Assembly (NCBI RefSeq): GCF_000471905.2
Contig: NW_006494789.1
Coordinates: forward strand, 2,069,662 to 2,133,661
Length of the DNA stretch: 64,000 nucleotides
Source: Amborella trichopoda
Taxonomy: Eukaryota > Streptophyta > Magnoliopsida > Amborellales > Amborellaceae
Reading direction: 5' to 3'
Shown here: positions 13,001 to 28,000 of the stretch, one piece after another
How the letters are laid out: each line of letters begins with the position of its first letter
How positions within the stretch are numbered: position 1 is the stretch's first letter
Made by a program: the position numbers and the translations under genes
The notes under the pieces: model-generated
Database searches by the model: none
Told to the model about the DNA's origin: nothing
The model's input: only the letters and a program-made list of their open reading frames with translations

Positions 13001-16000
13001 GCTTCAGATTCATCCCTTGCAACAACATAATAGTCTTCACAATCCTTACCTTCAATGTACCAAACTGGTATACGGTGCCCCCACCATAACTGCCTACTTA
13101 TACACCAATCCTTGATATTCGATAACCAATGATTATATATCTACAATCAAGAAGTCAAGAGCCATAAATTTCAACACAATATGTAGTGTAACATATTCGT
13201 GGAACAGTCAATATTCAATAACTTGAATGAAACCTGCTTCGCATAATAGAGGGAAGTGGGAACAGTCCTGAAAGTTATTGGCAAACATGAAAATAAATTT
13301 CGAAACCACTACGTTCAACATTTGTCAAAGTACCGCAAAGTAACATCACCAGACCACCATATCTCTATCTTATGTTTAATCTAAATTACATTTAGCAATT
13401 ATGGCCATCAAATTGTCCCTTAGATGTTAACCTAGTGGAATACCTCCCATTTACAAATGGAAGATCAAGGGTTGACCCATGAAGTTTGCGCCGAAAAACA
13501 AACCAAGATACCTACCCATTCAAATAATAATAATAAAAAAAGCGCATCAAATCCACAATTTGCAACTGACATTCTTTTTTGGGGGACAAATCAATGATCA
13601 TTAATACTTCCACTCAGTTTGAGGGAAATTTTTCAAGACATCAAAGATTTCTGTCACTTTCTAGGGGTAGAAATGGACCCAGACCTGGACCTGACCAAGT
13701 ATAAAAATTGGACATGAGGGGTTGGGTCCGGGTCCAAATCTTGGACCTGAACACTATTCAAGTCTGGGTCTGGATCCCACATTATATTTTTGGGTCCCAA
13801 TTTATGAAATATATATAAATATATAGATAGTTTAGGTCAGATCTGATCAAGTCTGGTGGGGTCTAGGTCCATGTCCCATAATATTTCGGGTCCGGGTCGA
13901 CGTGACCTGTTGCCACCCATACACATCTCCATGTTTAGTTGCAAACATATATCCATATTACTCAAGTCCAAAGGTATTGATGTAGTCGTCATAATATTAT
14001 GTCTTGGTTGTATTTTACTCAACCAAGGGGCCTTTGTGATTGTAAATAGAAGTGGACCATTCTCCTCATCTATGTGGTTTGCTTCACAACCCTTCCTGAC
14101 TCGATTTAGGATTTCTCACATTTAACAAAGGAATGAATAAAGATAGAAAAGTAAAGAAATGCTCAACCGTGATGAAATTGATAATATTAATTTTTTTAAA
14201 AAAAGGGAAACTTATGCTAATAAGTGTCCTACATATTTTACATTTTACAATCATGACCCCTTTTTTCTTTTTGACTTTTTCCCACAATTTTCCCAGTTTC
14301 AGAACTATTGGTTCCCAAATGCTTTCTATACATATGTGAAGAATCAAAATAGTGCTGCACCACTTTGATTCCCTACAATGAGGATTCAGAACTAATAGTT
14401 CCCAACCAGGGATATTTTGAGAAAAACATAAAAAAACTAAAAAAAGGAACATGAGAATAAAATGTAGCATTGGGAGACATTTTTTTACTATCGCAAAAAT
14501 TAGGGGACATTAGCATAAACTTCCCCAAAAGAAACGAATGGCGAATGATATTCAAAGGCAGCAATTACTCCCACTTGGCAGAAAACAAAATAATAAGGAT
14601 AATTTTGAAGGAAGCAAGGATTGTCTGCCACGAAAACAAACAAGTACCTTCTCAAACCTTTCAGGGATAATTGTTAACTTCCCTCTCTTCACTGCATCAA
14701 GAGCTTTCTCAGCCAAAGGCTCCATTTCTACAAACCATTGCTTGCTCACAAGTGGTTCAATTACCTAAATAGATAATTGTGCCATTGAGGTCAAATCAGG
14801 ACTTCAATCAGTTTATGTGAATAAATTCATGCATAAATGAAGAGGAAAATTTAGAAAAGGATATAGGACGGACTTCTCCACCACGTTGAGATCTTGGAAC
14901 TCGTAAATTATAGGACTCCTTTTTCACAGCCAGACCGGTCTCTTCGAGATCTGACCAAACCTTTTTACGGGCTTCAAAACGGTCAAGTCCGCTAAATAGG
15001 CAACAAAAAAGTCACCAAAAAATCTATAATAAATTGTTATACAGGTAATTTCCTTAATAATGATCATTAAAAAGGTGCTACAGTAGAAATTCTCATCATG
15101 GTATAAAGAGTTATAACTCACCAGTATAGTCCAGCGACATCATTTACAGTCCCGTCCTTGTTCATCACATTGAGTATAGGAAGACCTAGCTTTCTTGCCA
15201 GAAGATAATCATTGTGATCATGCCCAGGGCTTATCTTCAACACTCCAGTTCCAAATTCTTTATCCACATACTGTCCATTCCAATCTCAGATTAATATAAT
15301 ATAGAAAAATCTATCAACAGTAAAGAAAATACTTCTCAAATGTGGTCCATTGATAACAATCTTTTTATGACACACAGTTCGCAAAGAGATTCCTAAAAAT
15401 TAAAGTATATATCTCAAAAGACATAGAAAGCATGATGATACCAAATAATGAATAACAATTAAAAAAGGTAGCGAAGGAGCATGTTATACATGATAAGAAT
15501 TAACACAAGAATTAACACATTAAGCACAAAGTGTGCGATTTTGAAATGAATATGGCCCTAGAAATCCGTTCTACTAATATGCCAAGCCCGAAGGGCACAG
15601 AGTGATACAAGATGAGCATATTTTTGCTCAAGAGATGGCAATACTTCATCCACAACAAGATAAGTTGAAAACTGGAGTAGTTTAAAAGTGTGATCATGAG
15701 CAAGTGGCCTTTACAAATGAAGATTGGAATTTGAATGAAGGATCTGTATGTTAGAGCTGAGGGTATGGCCCTTAATAAAGTAGAATAGCAAGACTAGGAT
15801 TCTTGTAGCCGACCCCAAATAGTTGGGAAAAGACTCTGATGGAGCACAATATTGCGCAGCCAAGAAACAACATACCAATAGGATGAGTGTAGCTGAAATG
15901 AGGATGTTGAGATGGATGAGTGGCAAGACAAGAAGCGATACAATTTGAAATGAATACATTCGGGAGGACGTAGGTGTAAATAGTCGATAAGATGAAAGAA

Positions 16001-19000
16001 TGTAGACTTTGGTGGGCTGGCAATGTGCAACGTCAGACCCAGTACAACACTTGTTAGGAGGTGCGAATTGGTTTAAGTGGAAAGCTCAAAAGGGCAAGGG
16101 GTAGGCCAAAAAAGACATGGTTGGAAGTAGCGAGAAAAGATATGGAGACTCATGGCCCCACTGAGGGTATGGCCCTTGATAGAGCACGGCGGACTAGAAT
16201 TCATGTAGCCAACCCCAAATAGTTGTGAAAAAACTCTGATAATGATAAGTTAACATGTAGAATACTGTTTTTTGTGAGCACATTCAACAATATAACTTCT
16301 TTACAACAAAGGTAGACATGGGGAACTAAAAAAGAGTTCTTTTATAGGGATGCTCTTCTAGTATAAAAACAAATAACTCCCACCATCCTCATGAAACTTG
16401 TAAGCAAAAAAACAAATACGTTTCGTTGACAAGTAAGAAAAATGTGATAATGACTGAATTCATACTTTGTCAGCGATAATAGGTACATGCCGTCCAAATG
16501 TGAGGGGCACAATGGCTTGCCTGCCAACATACATAGCGTACCGTTCATCCTACAAAATAGAAAGAAACATATGAATTTCATTCAGAATCAGCCTTGAATC
16601 AAATTAAGAATCAAACCAGTAATCCTAAATTATCAGAAAATAAATGCAATAACAGGAAGAGTAACACTACAAACATGTGAATCATGGGCAGGAAGCGCAA
16701 ACAAGTTTAATTACATCAGGGTCATGGTGTTTGCATCTAGGGAGTGGACTTGGGACTCAACCATCTCATTTGCACTTGTAACAAACTTTATATGGTATGA
16801 GAGTGGAGAGTGTTTAAGCAAATCTATGATCTTGAAAAGCATGGATGCAACAGACTCAGCCACTAGCGGGGTCTATGAAGCTAATTCTGATAACAGCTCA
16901 GTCTAAGTTGGGTGTCCCCATCAAGCATGGAGAACAATGGCTGTTGATGGCTTTAATGGCCCCAATATGTTTATGAGTCTACTAATGCCAAAATGAAAAC
17001 CCTTAAAATAGGTCGATGTTATTTCTTAACACTTTTTGTGCACCTCACGTATGTGCTATGTCTTACAAGGTACTCCTTTACATTGGATGACCCAGCTTTA
17101 TAGCTACAAATCAAAAAACTAAAAAAACTCATGAAATAAGTAGAAAACCAAATTGAAAATATTTATGCCACATCAAATAAAATGGGAAATTTTCCAAAGG
17201 AAAATTATCATAACACAAGCACCCAGGTGAATGCACGTTCATATTACAAAAGAAAAAACGCATGGTGGTGGCATGGTCCAAAAAAGACTGAAGGAAGCAA
17301 ATTCATGAGGGGAAGCACAAACAGAAGCATGCACCCACACATGCATCAACAAGCAGATCAGTAAAAGCTGATCTAATATATAAAGAACATGATGCAGGGG
17401 CTCTTACCTATTGAGAAATGCTTGATGTCCAATACATATATAAGCTTTTTGTGTGTATATGTGAAACTTGAGAAAACATGAAGTAAACACAAAGGCAATT
17501 CAGAAGACAGTAATAGGCCCACCTCAGGATGCACCGCAACGGCTACATCACCAAATAATGTCTCTGGCCGTGTTGTTGCTATGGTAAGAAAGTCACTCCT
17601 TTAGAAAAAGAGGGTAAAAGATGAGCTTCAGAAAGCATATACAATAAACTTCAACAACTCTAACTGCACATAACAGAGAGTGGAGGTATTTCTAATTATG
17701 TCCATGTCTATGCAAATACACTTGTATCTGGGAGATCGGCCAAATATTGGCTGATACCAGATGTCAGCCAAGTCAAATGGATGCTCTTCATCACCATCAC
17801 AACCATTCTAGTTGTTATTTATCATGAAGCAGAACCAGTAAAGATGTCAAAATGCTCTTAAAAGAAAAAGTCAATTACTTTTGCAAGTCACTACAATTCA
17901 ATGACCTAGTATATAAACCTCAAAGACAGTATAACTACTATATTAGAGTGTTTACTGAGGATGGAAGCACCACCATAGATTGTCAGAGTAAAGAGAAAAA
18001 AAGATCTAAGGGAATGTGAAACTCGATATGGTAATCTTAGATGAGGAACTAGTTATGCAACTACAAATAAAGTGAGGCTCGCATTTCAAGGCCATAGCAT
18101 CGGAGCCACACCTGGAACCACCAGCAACACGATATTTGATGTAATAAAGAGAACCAACTTCTTCAGAATACTCTACTTCCTGATAAGAAAGAAAAATATA
18201 TTACAATTTGATTCCACAGTTCAGGACATGTTATGGTATGTGAAGTACGAAATCTACAAAGGCAAAAACATTTATATGGAAGTATCAAGTACAATGAAAC
18301 AGGACCTGGAGCTTCTTCACCAATAAACAGACTTAAAACGTATTTAAATCACAGGTTACAAACTTTGATGCAACCTCAGTATAAGCATATACAGGAAAAA
18401 TGGCGGGAATGCAAATGTCTTGAAAAATATACACCAACATGCATACTTTGCGACAACTTCTCAACAAACCAGAGTTCATCATATACTTATCATGATCAAT
18501 TCAAATATGTAGATCAAGATTCAAAACCCTTTCTTCATGTCAAAAGAAAAAGCTTCAAAACCTTTTCTCCTTGGTGTACACCATGACAACAGAGATAGTA
18601 CCGTCATTACTCAGATTGTTTTAATCTTATTCTCATGCACAGATAGTGCACATAAGGGAGAATGTCATTTCATCCAAGACAGATATGGTGTAATATCATT
18701 TCCATCAGCAAACCACAATTCATTTCATTTAGGGAATGGGATCCAATGTCATTAATTCACGAGGAACTCTACCTTCTTGAACTTAGGTGGAATTTGAGGG
18801 ACCTTATTGATCTTGGTGCCCTGCAATTAGTCACAGGGGCATTTTAGCGAGTCCCCTCTAAATGGTAAACAACCATAAGGATTTTAATAATTGAGATAAT
18901 AGATTGACGTTTATTAGTCTACATCACAAATATGCATTATCATGTGTAGACTAGTAAAAGGTGCCATATAGAGTTTACAACAGTGCATGCCATGAGGAGC

Positions 19001-22000
19001 ATAATTGCTTCATAAAAAGTGATTCCCCTTTAATGACAGTGCACCATCCAACAACATATTTAAAATTTTCAAAGTTTCCGATGTGAATACTTATAAAATG
19101 CAAAAAGGAGCATTTCATAGTGTGCATAACTTAGAAGGCTTCCACCATATTCAAAAAACAAAAAACTTAGAAGGCATCCACATTAAGGCCCTTGTTTGCC
19201 ACATACTGATGTCATAGAGAATCTAAACCTCGATTTATTTCAATGCAGATTGGACAGGCATCCAGATTCACAGACTTGATTGTGTTAACAAGTGCCCGGG
19301 AAACGACATCTTGTGGCCTCTTTAGTCACTGTTCTCTCTCTATCCTTCATTGAAGGATACAGCACCCCTCATTTGTGGAGACAGGCAGACTTGCAAGAAG
19401 AGACCCCGGAGACATGATAGAACCATCACGATCCCATATACACCAGTGCAACATAGTAGCAAATTTGTTGTCTGTGTTAGGAGACTCAAAAGGGGTACGG
19501 TGAAACATATACAAGAAAAAAATATGAGGATCCCATGCGTATTACTAGTTCAGATAACACCATAAATGTCAGAAATAAACAATATGTTCATACAAGCAAA
19601 ACAAGTATATCAATAAGCATTACATAAGAGCACCAGCAAATTGAAAGAAGGTAAGCACGCTGGATGGCTGCTGAATTAAAACAGACGGGAAAGAGAATGT
19701 ACATCACACAGCATATAGTCTGATATATATAGCATCTAAACCAGTGTTTAACTAAACAGATTGGTGACCCGATTCGGTCCCACCCATACCTGTGTCGGAT
19801 TGGTGGATTGGAACGGAGAATCGGCCAAATCGAAAATTTTTGTCCCAAAAAAATTTCAAAAAAATCACTATAAATCTCTAAAAATAGTGCTCTTTTAATT
19901 TCTAAAAGAAATTAGGACTGGTGCATTATGTACTTTCATTACTTTGTAAAAATAGGTGAATATTGAGATGCAGTTTTCCTGCCTAGATGTCTATATAATT
20001 ATTAATTATAATATAATATTATATTATTACATAAAAATAATTTAAAAATATTGGAAAACACATCAAAGTATAAAACATTTATTAATTCACTTTTACTCAT
20101 CCAAAAAAATCACAACCTTGCTAACTATAATATTATATACTAAAATTGAAATTGTTGGTTTATATTTTATAATTATTTACTATACAAACAAGAACAAATC
20201 TGATGTCTTATAATATCATCTAATTTAAAAAATCTTATTTACAACTATAAGCAAAAAATAGTACATTGCATAATTTATAATACAAATAAATTAATAAATA
20301 AAATACAAGATTTGGTTATCAATGTATAATTATTAATTATCACATTTTGCTAATTAATAATAAATTCTGTCATTAAAATGAGAAAATCAAACATGATGAC
20401 CAATGACAAGGCTATTTCAAAAATATGCGTAAGATCGCAATAATTTTTAAGTTTAACCCCAAAACATTTGGCATTTTTGAGGAAAGCATAAATCAATTAT
20501 TAGTATAAGTTTTCCTATGAAGCATGGAACCCTAGTCAATGTCAATCTCGTGTGTATCTATTATATTTTAATCATAATATATAATTTTCCTTTATTTATT
20601 TATTTATGAATTTGTTCCCTTGTCTCGCCACAATAGTGTAGACACCACGAGTGGTTACCACATACTATGAACCTTTTGGAAAAAACAGGGCGCTATTGTT
20701 ATTGTATTGTGGTATGTTACAAAAAGATATATTCTTTTGATACGAGGCACCGCCATACTCCTATGGTAGAAGGCAATGAAATAAGCTCATAAAATATTTG
20801 TCCCACATCGAAGAGATGTGGGAGCAAATGTGCACATTAAAGGAAATGAACTCATGCTATCCACAAGCACATGATAAGAATGGCAAGGTCCACGTGGAAA
20901 GTTGGAATGGTTATTGTGAGGCTGTACCATGGTGATGTATGTGGTGAGCCCACTCTAAACAATTTTAAACAATTTCATGATTTTCAAAAAGTCAAAACCG
21001 TTTGATTTTGAAGACATCAAAATCTGACATGTCCGACGTGTGACATCACACATCGATGTATGGCATCATCATACCGGTTCCTGTGTCAAAACAGTCGGAT
21101 CCTGTTTTTAAGTGGATACGGGACAAGCTGGATGATACCCGATCTGGATCGCCTGAATCAAGATCAGGTCACCGAAGTTTTAAACATTGATTTAAACAAC
21201 ATGCTTCATGCATCCTCACCATTCCCCTGCTCAAGTGAATCACAGGGAAAAAACACTTCATCTCAACCATCTATTATTGACAACAGATGTTGAGAATACA
21301 TGAAACATACAGTTTGGGTGCTACTTGGTCATGGTATACTTTCCGAAATAGGAAACAACAAAGCTGATTAGTTCAATCACATTTTTCTGTGATCATCTTT
21401 CACCACTCAAGAACCGATCAGCAATCAAGAAACTAGAAAAACCAACAGCATTCAGAAAGTAGCCCATGTCCACTATCAAAAGGAAATTTAACTAACAGGG
21501 TCCTCCAAGTAAAAACTAGTCAGCACATATGATTAAGATACCAAGAAACAGTAATCAAGAAAAGCAGCAGAGGGAATGAAGGTGAGAAAACAAACCAAGT
21601 CGGAGACAGCAGTTTGAAGTTTGGGAGACCAATTGACCATATATGAACCTGGAGAAGATCTCGCTTTGTTAAAAGATCAGCAATGTCCACAAAAGTTTTC
21701 AATATTATTAAATGACATAACTCACAAGTACATTAAGACTTACCACGCAAAAAATAACAGAACTTTCATACGTAAAAAATAATAATAATTACAAAGCTCA
21801 TATAACATTAGAATTGTTTTCTTGGTATAATGTTTAAAAGTTAGAAGTAAATATTACATACACCATTTTTTTTTTTTGGTAAATTGACTCATGCATTATT
21901 TCGGATGGCAAAACGTGATGTTTGAATCAAGCCTATTGATTCAAAAAGTGGACAGTCTAGCGCCTAGGCGGTCCAGAAGGCCTGGGCACATCGCCCAGGC

Positions 22001-25000
22001 CTAGGCAGCCAATCTAGGCGGCTGCCCAGGGCTTGCGCCCCGCCCAAAGGCGGAAATTTTTTTTTTTAAAGTTGGCAAAAATTGATCAAAACATCACCCA
22101 TTGATATTAGATTTAATTTTTGATGTTTCATAAATCTATTGGGGGATTTTCTAAAAGATTTTGAGTCCTTAGAAGCATCTTTGACTGGGCATCCTTTTTG
22201 GATTCGACTGGGCCGCCTAGGTCTGCCTAGCTCTTTTTGAAACACTGATCAAGCCCAAACCCCATTCCTACAGCTAAACTACCCAATATAAAAGATACAA
22301 AGTAAATCAACTAACAACTCTGATTAGACAATGAACAAAATAACATGAGTTGTTTCATTCACAACTCATTCACATGAGTTGCTTTTTGAAACACTGATCA
22401 AGCCCAAACCCCATTCCTACAGCTAAACTACCCAATATAAAAGATACAAAGTAAATCCACTAACAACTCTGATTAGACAATGAACAAAAATAACATGAGT
22501 TGTTTCATTCACAAACCAAAAATAACATTGCTTATTCACCATGTATATATATAAAAGTCCAACATAAACCAACATTCAATGAAAAACATAAGTGCTTGGA
22601 TTGGATCAAATCAGATACCAACTAAGTCAAGTGATGAGTCCTGCCGGACAATTAAATAAATAAAAAAATTCCCTGGCTAAAAGTGAATGTTTTCAACCCA
22701 TATGCATAAAGTCAGAGAAAGTACAAGAAGAACAGATACAAAGCAAAGTAACATATACAAAAAACCATATTTAAGATACTAAAAAGCCCTACCTTGATAT
22801 ATTAGGCCTTTCTCATGCAAGCTAACAAAAGCCTCGACAACAGCGCCTGCATCCATCAAAGGAGCAAACTTCAGAACCAGCCAACATATATATGTATGTG
22901 CATGTATACCGACTAAAAATCAAGCATTAACAATGAAAAGTGTGGCAGACGAATCATAAAATATAAGAACCAACCAGCAATAAAAATTGTCCACCACATC
23001 TATAAAAATAAAAATAAAAAGTATCCATCATCAAGGGACACAAAAAATTTGGTTCACGGGAAATAGCATTCTTATAATGACATATTTAGACTTTCCATGA
23101 AAAATCAATGTAAAATTAGGGGATAGTTTTATGAGTAAATCCGTTCGTCAAACTTAAACTTCTACATATGGTCAAATTAAATCAAACAAAGACATTAAAT
23201 CAACTTTATACAAAAGTAGCTCAGTTAGAGGACTGTCTTACGACTTAGCTGCTCATCAAGTGTGAAGTGCTCCCTACTCCAATCACAAGATGCACCCAAT
23301 CTCTTTATTTGATTTGTTATTGCCCCACCGTATCTGCAAAAGAGAAGGAATAAAAAACCAAAACTGTGCAAACACTGCCTTAAAATATTATCTATGGACA
23401 ATGCACAGTGGAATTCACTTAAGAAATCTTTCTTGTGTTATATATAAAACCTACATTTTTTTCTTTTTTTAATGAAAGATGTGCATATACATATAACTGA
23501 AATAACAAAAACTTTGATAGCCAATGACATCAGCACATAACATCGTAATGCAGAAAGCAAAAAATTATACATTCTAGCAATAGGAATGCAATGTTTTGGC
23601 AGGATAGTTGTGAAGCATAATAAAATCAATTAAAACCAATACAGTTCGAAGAAGCTATGGAAAAACAGTTTCCTATTGATAGATAAATATCTGAGAAATT
23701 CAGCTCCTAGATTTTAGAAAAGGAACTTCTGTTTCCACATAGCTGTTTCCTATTAAAATTAACCATCTAAAGATTATCCATCCAAAAACCTTCTGCTAAA
23801 AGCTATACATCAGATGATGGAATAAGTATAGAATGGCAATAACCGCAACAGAAAATAGTTTGTAAAGAGGAGCTTACTTTGCTTTCCATTTCCAAACTTT
23901 GCTTGTAAACTCCTCTCTGCTCAGGTCAGTCCTTTTTATGCCATCAGAGGCCAATAGACGCTCTACAACCAACTGAAACAATCATCAATCACAAAAAAAT
24001 TTAGCAGTACAAGTAATTAAATACATTGTAAAGCAAATTTTCTAATATATAATTTTCGCATCTAAGCAATTCCTCTATGGCAAAAGGTTTTTCTCTTTCT
24101 AGGAACTTATCCAGTTTGCAATGCAATAAATAAATGATAGACCATTTCTATGTAAACTTGGTGGCCTTATTCGTTCAAAAGCAAATAACTTGCCAGACCT
24201 TCTATCCGAGATCAGAATAATCTCTGACAGTTTTCACAACTGGAGTAAGATTCATCAATTAGGGTTGTAAAACTGCACTATAATTAATGATCAAAGAAAA
24301 ATTATAAATAATTAACGGCTTGAAGTGAACATCTCATCTATTCTGAACTTGTTTATAATTTCTTCCAACTGCAAAAAATTAATGGGTGAAAGATAGACAC
24401 CTGAGTTGCGATGCCAGCATGATCAGTGCCAGGGATCCATAGTGTTGGCCTGCCCTTCATACGGGAGTATCTAACCATAATATCCTAAAGCATCAAAACC
24501 AAAATTAAAATATGCAACACCATGGAAGTCCAGAAACAATAGAGACTCCATTCAAAATATTGTACACACGGCAGGAAATAGATCAAGGCGGGTAAAGTAA
24601 AATGACCATCTATAGAAACTTCTATACATGAAGAAAGTTTACATGACTATATAAATAAAATCAACAACGAAATACAACACAAAATGACACAAAGATTTCG
24701 AAACCAGAATATAGACCAGGTCTTGAGTTTCCTTTATAAAGTCACAACTAAGCAAGGACCAGTAAAGACAATATAGTGGGAAATACCTAAACAAAATTAG
24801 CACACTGACATCATAAAGGCTTTTGCTTGTTGAAAACCTATCTTCAAAATATGAAGAAGTTTCAACATTTTTATCACATCTAATTTTGCAACAATTCTCA
24901 AATAGCGGGAGGAAAACAAGAACTTAAAGTTAGCACAACAACGATATCAACATAGAACTTAAGGTGTGCAATCAAAATGTGAACAAAAAAAATGTTGCTA

Positions 25001-28000
25001 GATGTAAATAATGAAATAAAAATCCTATGTTCACTTTCTCCAACCTCGAGAGTGACAAACATTGCATGTCCCATGTGTAAAGCCCCAGTAACATTAGGCG
25101 GAGGCATGGAAATTACAAAAGGGTCCCCTCCACAATCACAATTTGGCTTGAAAAGTCCTTGGGATTCCCACCTGAAATGCCAAGGAGTCACATGTAAATA
25201 TCTCCAAACACGAGATTCAGGACAATTATGTTCTTAACTAAAATAATAAACTTCACATTGTAACAAATGAGCACTGGGCACCAGACTCACCAGAGACATT
25301 TACTCAAAAAAATTGCACAGCTTTGTGTAAAAGCAATTCAAATCAGTGTTTTACAAGTCAAAGATTCCACCTCGGACTCATCCTAGTCACTTGGGCTCAC
25401 ACCCAAACTAAGGGGGTTACATTGTAGAGAGACAAATTGTACGGTACTCAAGCGAATACTGTACAAACTCGCCCGAGTACTATACGACTCGCCGGAGTTT
25501 GGCAAGTTCACAGTGCCCGGGCAAGTCACTACAATATGCTATACTTTACAGTTTACCGGGGGGGGGGGGGAGGGTGGTTGAAAACCCGGCCCGTTTTTTT
25601 CTTCATTTTTGTCTGATCTACCTACTAGGAAGATTTTTGGGGGTGGGGTGGAGTCAACAGAATTCAGAGATCAAGAATTTGCCCAAATCAAAAAATTGTG
25701 ATTTCTTCGCAACAGATGGTCCAATCTCCATAAACTTTGATCTCTATGTCTATTTTGGGGATCTTCATCCACCCTAGGCTTGTTTTTCACCCAAAAAAAA
25801 AAGGATTTGAGAGATTGAAAATTCAGATTTATTGTTCATATAAATTTTTGAAGAGCTCAAATCTAGATCCAAAGTCAAAACTCAGAAATGGTTTAGGGTT
25901 TCATTTTTAGTCGTCTGAAAAACTCCACCATTGCCGATCCCAAACCCAGATGTGAAAGGATGAGGGCTGTATTACATTGGCGGTCAGCATAAAACTTTTG
26001 CCACATCTCTATTATGGATCCTGATTTAAGTGCAACATCGACCTGGAATAATACCAATTAGGATGGGTGATTTGGTTTAAGAGGAAGGATCTAAAAGGGC
26101 AAGGGGAAAGACATGGATAGAAGTAGTGACAAGAGAAATGGTGACTTACAGCCTGACTGAGGGTATGGCCCTTGATGGAGGGGAACGGTAGCTGACCCCA
26201 AATAGTTGGGATAAGGCTTAGATGATAGTGATTTGTAGTTGTTTAAAAAAGCTTTGAGGAGAGTTTGAGTTGTTGATTTGAACTTAGCATGAAGAACTCG
26301 AAACCAAGAGCCTTGTTCGAAATTTTGGGTATTTCTTCTTCTTTTTTTTCACTTTAAATTCATAGAATGCCATATCTTGAACAATTCTAGACCTAGAATT
26401 ATTACAGCTTTTGTTAACTATCAAGGAAATGTGTAATATTCTTTTTATTTTTCAATTTTCTCTTACATAGAGAGGGTTTTGACTGGTAGATACATATATT
26501 TATATATATGTATCTATAATGTGGGGCTTTCTTTTAATATGATAATATTGATTACAAAATTTTAATGCTAAAGCAAGGAAATTATTCATGGATAAGAGGA
26601 CGAATTTGGTTTGAAGCCCATGTGCTTCTCATTGCATAGACCTGGTGTTAAAAGCTAAATGTGAATTGAAGGAAGAGAAGGTCAGGATTGATTGAGAGAA
26701 AAAGATCTTACAATTCATATACAATTACTCCTTTTTTTTCTTAGCTTGATGAAGCAGTATTGTGATAGGGAGGACTACTATTATGACTTTTGCAACATTA
26801 TACTTGAAATTAGAATCAATTGAAAACCAGCAATCGGGATCGAAGGAGAATGGAGGAATCAAAGTAATGGGTTCTTGCACAAATCTCAAGGACTCGGGCC
26901 AGAAAAGATGTTGACAAAATTATTGATAACTGCAGAATTTTGAATAAGTGAAACCAGATTGTTGTTGCCACCACCCCACAGTACAAGTCCTAGGGATGGT
27001 TGATTCTAATGTTAATCCTACCATAACATACTTATATGAGGCACTAGACATGCAAAGTTGGTCATACATGCCCTTTGCAAAACCAACACTAAAGTTTGGG
27101 CCATCAATGATGAGAAGTGGGCTGGCACATTGCACCACTTATCCATCCAACAAGTAATTGTTTTAATTTCAAGTTTTAATTTATATTCATATCTTAATTT
27201 GTGAGTAATTCCGCCTTGGCCAGCCCCCTGCTGGTCCCAAGCCAAGGTAAAAGAGGAGGTTGTGTTAGGTAGGAAACCAACATAAAACTTTGCCGTAACT
27301 TTCCATAGTTCCTCAATCTACATTGTTTCTTCTATAGGACAGCTGTGAGACCAGCTTGACTTTATGGAACGGAATGTTGAGCGATCAAGAAACAACATAC
27401 CCATAAGATGAGTGTAATTGAGATGAGGATGTTAATATGGATGAGTGGCAAGAGTAAAAAGATAGAATTTGGAATTAATATATCCAAGGGAACTTAGGTA
27501 TGGCTTTAATAGACGATAAGATGAGGGAAAGTAGACTTAGATGGGCTGTCATGTGCAGTATAGAACTAATATAGCACCAGTTGGGATATGGGACTTCGTT
27601 CAAGTGGAAGGCTCTAAAAGGGCAAGGGGAAGGCCCAAAAGAATATGGATGGAAGACTTATGGTCTTATTGAGGGTATGGTCCTTGCTAGAGCAGCATGG
27701 CGGAACAAGCTTCGTGCCCCCCAAATAGTTGGGATAAGATTCTGATGATGATCTTAACTCATATGTTTTCCTATACATTGATTATCACAATATAATGTAG
27801 GCATATCACCATCTACAGGGTCAAAGTGAACACATTGAGATCATGGAAGGGGTGAAATATTCTATTGAAAATTTAAAGCCAGATGAGAATGCCCAAATTG
27901 AAGCTTTGAAAGTATTTTTTTTTTTTTTTACTTCAATATGCGAGACCATGCCTATCTTTGTCGTATTGTAGTTTGTTAATCGAAAATCCATGTTTTGTTG

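Noticed and set aside
14084..14470. 128-codon minus-strand frame
   Set aside because: It lies in the foldback MITE within a synthetase intron; its hydrophobic residues come from T-rich arms.
26948..27157. 69-codon frame as a separate small gene
   Set aside because: It is one block of the hAT transposase fossil, with frame changes on both sides.
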